A DNA stretch of 64,000 nt from Sphingomonas taxi (GTDB lineage: Bacteria > Pseudomonadota > Alphaproteobacteria > Sphingomonadales > Sphingomonadaceae), in the NCBI RefSeq assembly GCF_000764535.1, contig NZ_CP009571.1, positions 3,410,001 through 3,474,000 of the forward strand. Direction: 5' to 3'. A program made the position numbers and the translations under genes. The stretch's first letter is position 1. Every line of letters begins with the position of its first letter. The notes beneath the pieces are model-generated. The model was not told the origin of the DNA. It did not search any database and saw only the letters and a list, made by a program, of their open reading frames with translations. Of the stretch, positions 1 through 8,304 are shown piece after piece.

Positions 1-1180
<1,180 letters not shown>

Positions 1181-1356
1181 GTCTCACACCATCAATGACA
1201 ATCCTGGGTCACCAGCGAAACGTCAGCGACGGCGTGGATGATACAAGTCGAACGCCAGAACATACCTTCACAAAGGTGCATCGATTTTGAAAACCCGTCA
1301 CAATGCAAATTGCGACGGGTTACCCCCAAGCCCGCTTCGCATCCGCCCGCTTCATT
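1181..1356. other. 23S-5S spacer with a processing-type hairpin
   Basis: This spacer carries no gene. It holds a clear hairpin at 1292-1321: outer arms aacccgtc/gacgggtt, one mismatch, then inner arms caat/attg around a gcaa loop. A hairpin between 23S and 5S is usual for rRNA precursor processing; that role here is inferred. Confidence 0.6.
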
Positions 1357-1472
1357 GCCTGGTGGCTATAGCGTCGGTGTCCCACCCGATCCCATCCCGA
1401 ACTCGGCCGTGAAACCCGACTGCGCCGATGGTACTATCGCTCAAGCGATGGAAGAGTAGGTCGTCGCCAGGC
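1357..1472 (+). rRNA. rrf: 5S ribosomal RNA
   Basis: About 116 nt with the terminal helix gcctgg.../...ccaggc and the internal 5S signature cccgatcccatcccgaactc at about 1384-1403. It follows the 23S gene by about 175 nt and precedes an initiator tRNA, which is the usual rRNA operon order in sphingomonads. The exact ends may shift by one or two bases. Confidence 0.95.
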
Positions 1473-1553
1473 ATTGCAGCCGGCGGATACGAAGCAACAC
1501 GCTTAGGGCAAAGAACCCATACACAATTCATCATCCGGTGACGGATGCCAACA

Positions 1554-1577
1554 CCCCCGCCCAAACAGCGGGGGCGT
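1554..1577 (+). terminator. GC-rich hairpin after 5S
   Basis: Seven-bp perfect stem cccccgc/gcggggg (1554-1560 with 1568-1574) around a 7-nt loop, between 5S and tRNA-fMet. There is no clean T-run after it, so it may pause or process the transcript rather than end it. Confidence 0.4.
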
Positions 1578-1594
1578 TCGCGTCACAACCCTGT

Positions 1595-1671
<77 letters not shown>

Positions 1672-1680
1672 AATTCCACG

Positions 1681-1708
1681 AAAGCCCCGGCCGATAAGCC
1701 GGGGCTTT
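1681..1708. terminator. intrinsic terminator, probably bidirectional
   Basis: A perfect 10-bp stem aaagccccgg/ccggggcttt (1681-1690 with 1699-1708), with A and T runs on its two flanks. It sits between the + strand rRNA/tRNA operon and the convergent esterase gene, so it can serve both. Confidence 0.8.
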
Positions 1709-1733
1709 CTGCATTTCGGGCACATCACCGTGG

Positions 1734-3023
1734 TCATCTCCGCCGATGGGCTCGTACGGCGCTCGCGCCGAACAGACGCAGCGGGACTGCTTCTCCCATC
1801 GTACGATAGCCCGCTTCGTTGGGATGAAGGTGATCGCCGCTGTCATAGGCCGGCAACAGCCGATCCGGATGCGCCGGGTCGCGGATCGCCGCATCGAAGT
1901 CGATGACCGCGTCGAACACGGCCGACCGGCGGATCATCGCGTTGATCGCCTGCCGAGTGGCTTCGGTTTGCGCCGAGGCGTGGTAATAGTCGTTGCCGAC
2001 GAGCGGGGTTATTGTCGCGCCGATCAACCGGATGCCATGTGAGCGCGTACGGGCGGCGAGTTCGTGGTGGGATGCGGTGATTTCGGCGATCAATGCACGC
2101 TGCGTGGCGGCGTTTGCGGGGGCGTCGCGGGTCAGGACGCCGAGGTCGTTCACGCCCTCCAGCACGATCGCATAGCGGACGTTCGGCCGCGCGATGACGT
2201 CACGATCGAAGCGCGCCATGAGGCTGGGACCGTTGCCGTCGAGCAGGATGCGGTTGCCGCCGATCCCGGCATTGACCACCGAGAGGCCCGCCGTCCCCGG
2301 GTTCGCAGCGAGGCGGCGGGCAAAGACGTCGGTCCAACGCGCGTTACCGTCGTCGCGAACGCCGCGGCCGTCGGTGATCGAATCGCCGATCGCGACGATC
2401 GCGCCTGCCGTGCCGCCGCCGGCGACCTCGACGTCGGCGAGATCCCACCAGCCGCCAATCTTTTCGGGCGCCGCCAGCGTCGCGGCCGCACTCTGGTCGC
2501 CGCGCACGAGGAAGGTCGTCGCGCGCGCGCCGGGGTGGCCGGTATGACGCGTCGCCGGCTTGGGCAGGAACAGGCTGATCGCCAGATCATCACCGGCCTG
2601 CGTCGCCAGCAGCACCGGATCCGAATAGATTTCCGCGCCAGCGGGGATGGTGGTCGCGGTGGCGCCGTTGAAGGTCAGCGCGCGATTGCCGGTGACCTGC
2701 GGCTGACCCGGTACGCCCCGCGCCAGCCATGCCGCACCAATCCGCAGCGGCGTGTCGCCCATCACGTTGGAAAGGCGGACGCGGACCATCGTGCCGCCGG
2801 CGGAGAGATGGACGATCTGGCGGATCGTCACCGGACCGATCGCTGCGATCCGCTCGGCATCCGCCGCTGTGGCCAGCATCTGCGCCGACCCCCAGGCGGG
2901 GACCCAGCGTAACGACGGCATCGCGCGCGCCGCGGGCCGCGGATGGAGCGACTGCGACGATCCGCCGGTTGCCAGTCCAGCCAGGACGATCGTCATCGTC
3001 GCAAAGCGCCACCGTTTCGTCAT
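1734..3023 (-). CDS. secreted SGNH/GDSL-type esterase
   Basis: Encodes 429 aa with an N-terminal signal-like segment. After a beta-rich domain of about 190 residues there is an SGNH hydrolase domain: block I IGDSIT with the catalytic Ser near residue 215, an NAGIGGNR block with the oxyanion Gly/Asn region, GVND, and a C-terminal SGDHLHP holding the Asp/His pair. The family deacetylates polysaccharides or cleaves other esters; next to GH115 and GH10, removal of acetyl groups from xylan is the best guess. The ATG at 3023 was chosen over upstream codons because an AGGAG lies just before it (about 3030-3034) and it opens directly into the signal sequence. It is divergent from the GH115 gene, sharing a 94-bp promoter region with a XylR-like operator. 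Confidence 0.85.
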   Translation of the reverse strand: MTKRWRFATMTIVLAGLATGGSSQSLHPRPAARAMPSLRWVPAWGSAQMLATAADAERIAAIGPVTIRQIVHLSAGGTMVRVRLSNVMGDTPLRIGAAWLARGVPGQPQVTGNRALTFNGATATTIPAGAEIYSDPVLLATQAGDDLAISLFLPKPATRHTGHPGARATTFLVRGDQSAAATLAAPEKIGGWWDLADVEVAGGGTAGAIVAIGDSITDGRGVRDDGNARWTDVFARRLAANPGTAGLSVVNAGIGGNRILLDGNGPSLMARFDRDVIARPNVRYAIVLEGVNDLGVLTRDAPANAATQRALIAEITASHHELAARTRSHGIRLIGATITPLVGNDYYHASAQTEATRQAINAMIRRSAVFDAVIDFDAAIRDPAHPDRLLPAYDSGDHLHPNEAGYRTMGEAVPLRLFGASAVRAHRRR

Positions 3024-3062
3024 TCGCCGCTCCTGATCGCCATCCTCTTGTCCGAGGCTTCG

Positions 3063-3076
3063 TGTTAGCGTTATCA
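3063..3076. promoter_or_regulatory. candidate XylR/LacI-family operator
   Basis: The 14-mer TGTTAGCGTTATCA lies in the 94-bp region between the divergent esterase and GH115 genes. It resembles the XylR operator type known from Caulobacter (TGTTAGCG followed by a partly symmetric half) and matches 12 of 14 bases of a second copy in front of the GH10 gene at 7093. No LacI-type regulator gene is present in the window. Confidence 0.5.
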
Positions 3077-3117
3077 CCAAGTGGCGTACCGCGACAACCG
3101 GCGGACGGGGAGAGGAT

Positions 3118-5571
3118 ATGCAGCTGCAGCGGATCATGATGGCGATGCTCGCCGCGGCCAGTCCGGCTGCGGCCGCCGCGGCGACGCCGGATTGTGCAGG
3201 GCTAGTGACGGCGTGCATGCGCGCGGCACCGGGTGCGGTTGCGCTGCTCGCGCCGGGGCGGCCGACGCTGATTGCGGTCGATGCCGGTGAGGATGCCGGG
3301 GTGCGGCGCGCGGCGGATGACCTGGTCGGCGATCTCGTCGCGGTCGGGGGCGGCACCGTGCGGCTGGTGGGCAAGGCGGACGCCGGCACCACGGTCATCG
3401 CCGGGACGCTCGGCAGCCCGCTGGTCGGAGCGCTGATCCGCGCCGGTAAGATCGACGTCCGCGGTCTCGACGGGCAATGGGAGGGCTATGTCGAGCAGGT
3501 GGTGGAGCGGCCGCTGCCGGGTGTCGATCGCGCGCTGGTGATCGTCGGTGCCGATCGGCGCGGCACGATCTTCGGCCTCTACGACATCAGCGCCAAGGCG
3601 GGCGTCAGCCCGTGGACCTGGTGGGCCGACGTGCCCGCGCAACGGCATCCGACGCTCTATCTCACCGCCGGCCGCGTCGCCGACCATCCGGTGGTCAAAT
3701 ATCGCGGCATCTTCATCAACGACGAGGAGCCGGCGTTCGGCGGCTGGGCACGCGCACGGTTCGGCGGGGTCAACCATCTCGCCTATGAGAAACTGTTCAC
3801 GCTGCTGCTGCGCACCAAGGCCAATTTCCTGTGGCCGGCGATGTGGGGCAAGTCGCTGTGGCAGGACGATCCCGCCTCGGCGCCGCTTGCGCGCGAGATG
3901 GGCGTGATCCTCGGCACCTCGCATCACGAACCGATGGAGCGCGCCAATATCGAATGGCAGCGGCAGGGTGGCGGCCCATGGGATTACACCCGCAACGGCG
4001 AGCGGCTGCGCGCCTTCTGGCGGGCGGGAATCGCGCGGCGCGGCGTGTCGGAGGACCCGGTGACGATCGGCATGCGCGGCGACGGCGACGAGCCGATGAC
4101 GCAGGGCACCGCGATCGGCCTGTTGCAGCGGATCATCGCCGACCAGCGCCGTACCATCGCCGAGGTGACCGGCAAGCCCGCCGCCGCCACGCCGCAGGTC
4201 TGGGCGCTCTACAAGGAAGTGCAGGATTATTACGATCAGGGGATGCGCGTTCCCGACGACGTCACCCTGCTGTTTGCCGACGACAATTGGGGCAACATCC
4301 GCCGACTGCCGGTGCCGGGCGAACAGCGCGCGGGCGGGGCCGGCGTCTATTATCATTTCGATTACGTCGGCGGCCCGCGCAACTACAAATGGCTCGACAC
4401 CAATGCGGTGCCGCGGGTCTGGCAACAGATGGCGATGGCGCACCAGTTCGGCGCCGACCGCCTGTGGATCGTCAACGTCGGTGATCTCAAGCCGATGGAA
4501 TATGCGACCAGCTTCTTCCTGGCGATGGCGTGGGACCCCAATCGGATGACCGAGGCGGCGATGCAGGCCTATCCGGCGCGCTGGGCGGCGCAGCAATTCG
4601 GTGCGGCGCAGGGACCGGCGATCGGCGCGCTGATCGTCGAATACGGCCGGCTCGCCAGCCGCCGCAAGCCCGAGCTGATCGATGCCGATACCTATGCCGG
4701 GACCGCGGGCGGCTGGGCGCGCGTGCTCGGCGAATGGACTGGGCTGGCGGCGCGCGCGGGGCGGCTGGCTGCGGCGATCCCGACGGAGCGGCGCGATGCC
4801 TATGACGAACTGGTGCTGCACCGGATCGATGCGATGACCAACCTGCATCGGCTTTATGCGGCGGTCGCCGCCAATCGCCGTGCGGCGCAGACCGGCGATG
4901 CCGCGGCGACGGCGCGCTGGGCGACGGCGGCGCGCGGCTATTTCGCCGAGGATGCCGCGCTGCGCCGCCGCTACGAAGGCCTGGCCGGCGGCAAATGGCC
5001 GGAGATGATGGCGCAGACGCATGTCGGCTATACCGGCTGGCAGCAGCCCGACGTGGACGTGATGCCGGCGCTGGCGACGGTGGCGGCGCCGCTGCCGGTG
5101 CCTGCGATGGCAACGCCGCCGCTGCGGAGCATCGCCGCGGATGCGGGCCGGGCGATCGACGGCGCCGGCGTCCGCTGGCAGCGCGTGGCGGGCTTTACCG
5201 CCGCGGGCGCGGCGATGATCGCGACGCCGGCGACCGCGCCGGCGATCGAGCGACCGGGCGGGGCCGGGCCGCAGCTCGCTTATGCGATCGACCTGCCGGC
5301 GGGGGCACGCCGCTTCGACGTGGTCGCCGCGCCGGGGCTCGACGTGCGCGGCACCGGGCGTCATCGGGTGGCGCTCTCGCTGGACGGCGGTGCGCCGGTG
5401 ATCGTCGACCTGCTCGCCGGCGAAACCGAGGCGCGCTGGGGCAAGGCGGTCGCCGACAATCGCCGCGTCGCCGGCGCGACGCTGCCGGTGACGCGTGCGG
5501 GGCGGCACGTGCTGCATGTCTGGCTGGTCGACCCGCAAGTGGTGATCGAGGGGATCGAGGTGGCGGGCTAG
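3118..5571 (+). CDS. GH115 xylan alpha-glucuronidase
   Basis: Encodes 817 aa with a hydrophobic, Ala-rich signal peptide (about residues 1-22). The protein reads as glycoside hydrolase family 115: IVGADRRGTIFGLYDIS, SPWTWWADVP, a YRGIFINDEEP strand, NFLWPAMWGKSLWQDD, GTSHHEPMERA and a later WIVNVGDLKP block, in the order and spacing of that family. GH115 enzymes remove (4-O-methyl-)glucuronic acid side chains from glucuronoxylan, including from internal residues. The C-terminal ~150 residues form a beta-rich domain, usual for the family. A GGGGAGAGGAT ribosome site precedes the ATG. It works with the GH10 xylanase and the esterase nearby. Confidence 0.92.
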   Translation: MQLQRIMMAMLAAASPAAAAAATPDCAGLVTACMRAAPGAVALLAPGRPTLIAVDAGEDAGVRRAADDLVGDLVAVGGGTVRLVGKADAGTTVIAGTLGSPLVGALIRAGKIDVRGLDGQWEGYVEQVVERPLPGVDRALVIVGADRRGTIFGLYDISAKAGVSPWTWWADVPAQRHPTLYLTAGRVADHPVVKYRGIFINDEEPAFGGWARARFGGVNHLAYEKLFTLLLRTKANFLWPAMWGKSLWQDDPASAPLAREMGVILGTSHHEPMERANIEWQRQGGGPWDYTRNGERLRAFWRAGIARRGVSEDPVTIGMRGDGDEPMTQGTAIGLLQRIIADQRRTIAEVTGKPAAATPQVWALYKEVQDYYDQGMRVPDDVTLLFADDNWGNIRRLPVPGEQRAGGAGVYYHFDYVGGPRNYKWLDTNAVPRVWQQMAMAHQFGADRLWIVNVGDLKPMEYATSFFLAMAWDPNRMTEAAMQAYPARWAAQQFGAAQGPAIGALIVEYGRLASRRKPELIDADTYAGTAGGWARVLGEWTGLAARAGRLAAAIPTERRDAYDELVLHRIDAMTNLHRLYAAVAANRRAAQTGDAAATARWATAARGYFAEDAALRRRYEGLAGGKWPEMMAQTHVGYTGWQQPDVDVMPALATVAAPLPVPAMATPPLRSIAADAGRAIDGAGVRWQRVAGFTAAGAAMIATPATAPAIERPGGAGPQLAYAIDLPAGARRFDVVAAPGLDVRGTGRHRVALSLDGGAPVIVDLLAGETEARWGKAVADNRRVAGATLPVTRAGRHVLHVWLVDPQVVIEGIEVAG

Positions 5572-5912
5572 GAGGGGTCGAGAGTGACGATCCGGTCCGT
5601 CGACGCTTCGGCCTGTTTGTCAGCCCGGCTTTGACTCGGGGGGCCGCTTTCCCGGTCGGCCTTTGTCGAGAACGTAGCGAGACCTTGGATCGAGTCGAGA
5701 CCTTAGCAAGACTACCCCAGTGCTCCTGCGAAAGCAGGAGCCCAGGATCCAAATCGGTACAAGACGTTGCTTTGCTTGGCCCTAGGCTCCTGCTTTCGCA
5801 GGAGCACTGTGTCGTTCGCACCGGCGATGAGGACTCTTGCAAGGGATGAATCCAAGGCCGAGTAACGGCCGGACGTGTCGCGGTTGCGGCGCCGATCGGT
5901 GCGGGCGCGGGG
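5572..5912. repeat. intergenic region with large inverted repeat
   Basis: No gene is visible in this 341-nt gap between two convergent genes. It contains a perfect 25-bp inverted repeat, 5718-5742 and 5785-5809, and each arm is itself a hairpin (gctcctgc-gaaa-gcaggagc). This is the layout of a paired REP-type intergenic element. The same hairpin style, with different sequences, recurs elsewhere in the window. Confidence 0.75.
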
Positions 5913-7073
5913 TCACCGCATCGGTGCGGCCGCCAGTGCCGCGGCGATCGCGGCGCGCATCGGTTTGGGGTGGAGTGCGACGTCATAGGGGGTCGGGCGG
6001 CGCTTGACGCCGTCGGGGCGCGGTTCGAAGCCTTCGATCCAGCTGTGCGCGTCGCTCAAGCCCCAGCACAGCACGTCGCGCAGCTTGGGATAGGACAAAG
6101 TGATGTCGAGATAGGCGCGGGTGAAGTCCGCGACCGCGCGGTCGCGCGAGGGAATCGCGGCGGGCAGATGGTTGTCGCGGACGTCGAGTTCGGTGATCAG
6201 CAGGCCATAGCCCATCGCCGTCACCGCATCGAGGAAGCGTCGCCAGTCGCCCTCCAGCCGCGCGACCGCGGCGCCGGTATCGATCCCCTGGGTGACGAGG
6301 TGCGACTGGACGCCGAGCGCGTCGACCGGCACGCCCCGCCGCCGGAAGCCTTCGAGCAGGCGCAGCACCCCGTCGCGATGCGCGGCGTTGCCCGGCTCCC
6401 AGCTCATATAATCGTTGTAGACGAGCTGCGCCTGCGGCGCCGCCGACCGCGCGGTGTGGAAGGCGAGATCGAGCGTCGCCTCCGGGCCGCCCAGCGCCTT
6501 CGACAGGCTCGTGTCGTAGAGCTTGCCGTCTTCCGGCCGCACCGCTTCGTTGACGACGTCGTAGCTGGCGATGCGCCGGCCGTAGCGGTCGAGGACGGTG
6601 CGGATATGGGTGGTCAGCAGCGCTTCGGCGGCGGCATGCGGCTGCGCGCCGAAATCATAATCGTTGAGCCAGCGCGGAAACCATTTCGGCTGGTGCCACA
6701 GCAGGTTGTGGCCGCGCACCGCGAGATGCTCGCGTTCGGCCCAAGCCATGATCGCGTCGAAATGCGCGAAGGCGAAGGTGGTCGGCGTCGGGCGGAGATG
6801 CTGCCACTTCATCTCGTTCTCGGCGACGATCAGGCCGCATTGCGCCGCGATCAGCCGCGCATAGGCAGGATCGGCGACGGGCACGCCGTCGCGCCCGCCC
6901 GCCTGCCACGGCACCGCCGTGCCGAAGCGCAGTCCACGCCGCGCCGCAATGCCCTGCAGGCTGGCGGGGGCCGCGGCGGCGGCGAGCGGCGCGGCGGCGG
7001 CGAGCGGCGCGGCGGCAGTGACCGCCGCGGTCGCGACGGCACCGGCGAGCAGCTCGCGGCGTGACGGGGGCAT
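5913..7073 (-). CDS. GH10 endo-1,4-beta-xylanase
   Basis: Encodes 386 aa of family GH10. The N-terminus has a Tat-type SRRELLAG motif followed by a long Ala-rich signal. Core blocks are present: AENEMKWQHLRP, the substrate-binding RGHNLLWHQP, the acid/base in DVVNEA (Glu about 176) and the nucleophile in LLITELDV (Glu about 295), then LCWGLSDAHSW near the end. It cleaves the xylan backbone, so it complements the GH115 and esterase genes. The ATG at 7073 was preferred to an upstream TTG at 7079 because AGAGGA lies 7 nt before it. A XylR-like operator lies 20 nt upstream. Single catalytic domain, no binding module. Confidence 0.94.
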   Translation of the reverse strand: MPPSRRELLAGAVATAAVTAAAPLAAAAPLAAAAAPASLQGIAARRGLRFGTAVPWQAGGRDGVPVADPAYARLIAAQCGLIVAENEMKWQHLRPTPTTFAFAHFDAIMAWAEREHLAVRGHNLLWHQPKWFPRWLNDYDFGAQPHAAAEALLTTHIRTVLDRYGRRIASYDVVNEAVRPEDGKLYDTSLSKALGGPEATLDLAFHTARSAAPQAQLVYNDYMSWEPGNAAHRDGVLRLLEGFRRRGVPVDALGVQSHLVTQGIDTGAAVARLEGDWRRFLDAVTAMGYGLLITELDVRDNHLPAAIPSRDRAVADFTRAYLDITLSYPKLRDVLCWGLSDAHSWIEGFEPRPDGVKRRPTPYDVALHPKPMRAAIAAALAAAPMR

Positions 7074-7092
7074 AAGCAATCCTCTCGATCGT

Positions 7093-7106
7093 TGTTAGCG
7101 CGATCA
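7093..7106. promoter_or_regulatory. candidate XylR/LacI-family operator
   Basis: TGTTAGCGCGATCA, 20 nt upstream of the GH10 start codon. It matches the copy at 3063-3076 except for the two central bases. Its place just before the ribosome site fits repression by a LacI-family xylose or xylo-oligosaccharide regulator. Confidence 0.5.
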
Positions 7107-7200
7107 TTCGCGCTGGCGGTGCTTTGGTCAAGTCACCGTGGCGCAGAGGAAAACCGTGTTCTGCCCGTATCTTGCGGCGCGGATTGGGGCGGCGGGCGGA

Positions 7201-8301
7201 TCAGGGGGCGAGGCGGCAGGCGGCGATGCGTACCGGGTTGCAGCGGGCCATCGCACCACCGGGCAAGGTGACGCGGAAGGCGAGGTGGGCGGGATCGGGC
7301 GCGCCGGGGTAATAATCGGTGCTCACCGCCTGCGCGCCGCTCGCCGCGGCGGCGGCGGCCTTGCCGAGGTCGTGCGCGCGCGCCTCGACGGTGTTGGCGT
7401 CGGTGCGGGTGCGGACGATCAGCCCCTGCGCGACCCAATGGCGGATCGCGGCGCCATCGACCAGCGGGTCCTGCACGATCTCGACCGCCGCCTCGGGCTG
7501 ATCGTCGGAATACCAGCCGAACATCGCGCGGCCGGCGAGCGAGGGATGGCCGGCGCGATAGACGGCGGAGACCGCGTCGCGGACGTCGAGCAGCACGTAG
7601 ACGCGGCCGCGCGCCGATTCGAGCGACGGCCAGCCGCGGGTGGTGACCGCGACGTGCAGCGTGGCGGCGGTCCCGCGCACCTCGTCGGGCGTGATCAGGC
7701 GCTTGCCGGGCAATGCGGCGCGGATTTCGGCGTCGAGCGCGTCGAGCAGTCCCGCGTCGTCGAGCGGCAGCGGCGGGCTGATCCGCGCATCCCTGCCCGG
7801 CGTGTCGGCGGCGTTGATCGTGACCATGATCGGCAGGTGGCGCGGATGTGCGCGCGACCAGGCGTCGATCTCGCCGAGGCAACGGCGCAGCGTGACGCAG
7901 GTCGAGAGATAGTCGACGTCGGGGATGTGGAAAACCTTGAAGCCCGGGCGCAGCATTGCCGGGCGGTCGAAACCGGTCGCCTCACCCGCGGCGCGGGCGA
8001 TGCCCTCGCCCTTGGGATCGGCGTAGCGGCCGCCCTCGGGATCGGCGAAGACGTCGATCTCGAGCTGGCGCACGCCCGCGTCGAGCTGGCGCGCGAGCGG
8101 CAGGTGGTAATAATCGAGCGCCTCGGCAAGCTTCGGGTCGGCGGCGCGCAGCCGGGCCATCACCGCCGCCGGGATGCGCGCCTTGAAGCTGTTGTGCGAG
8201 CCGACGACCTGGATGTCGTTCATCGCCTGCGGCCGCCGTTCGGCGGCGCTGCCCAACGCGGCGAGTGCCAGCAACGGCAAAGCGAGGGTGCGGAGCCGCA
8301 T
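7201..8301 (-). CDS. Ca2+-dependent PI-PLC-like (PI-PLC C1) phosphodiesterase
   Basis: Encodes 366 aa with a signal peptide (about residues 1-20). It shows the layout of Ca2+-dependent phosphatidylinositol phospholipase C-like proteins: VVGSHNSFK with the first catalytic His, VRQLEIDVF with the metal-binding acidic pair, FKVFHIPDVDYLS with the second His, then PIMVTINAAD and VYVLLDV strands. These enzymes cleave phosphodiester bonds of inositol phospholipids or related glycolipids. The start codon lies 3 nt after the stop of the upstream TonB receptor, so the two are translated together; GGAG lies about 10 nt before the ATG. The true substrate here is unknown. Confidence 0.8.
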   Translation of the reverse strand: MRLRTLALPLLALAALGSAAERRPQAMNDIQVVGSHNSFKARIPAAVMARLRAADPKLAEALDYYHLPLARQLDAGVRQLEIDVFADPEGGRYADPKGEGIARAAGEATGFDRPAMLRPGFKVFHIPDVDYLSTCVTLRRCLGEIDAWSRAHPRHLPIMVTINAADTPGRDARISPPLPLDDAGLLDALDAEIRAALPGKRLITPDEVRGTAATLHVAVTTRGWPSLESARGRVYVLLDVRDAVSAVYRAGHPSLAGRAMFGWYSDDQPEAAVEIVQDPLVDGAAIRHWVAQGLIVRTRTDANTVEARAHDLGKAAAAAASGAQAVSTDYYPGAPDPAHLAFRVTLPGGAMARCNPVRIAACRLAP

Positions 8302-8304
8302 CGA

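Noticed and set aside
3202..5538. Long minus-strand frame (778 aa) opposite GH115
   Set aside because: Shadow of the GC-rich GH115 gene; Arg/His-rich translation without any family pattern.
5970..7064. Plus-strand frame (364 aa) opposite GH10
   Set aside because: Antisense shadow; the minus strand has a clear GH10 enzyme with both catalytic Glu residues.
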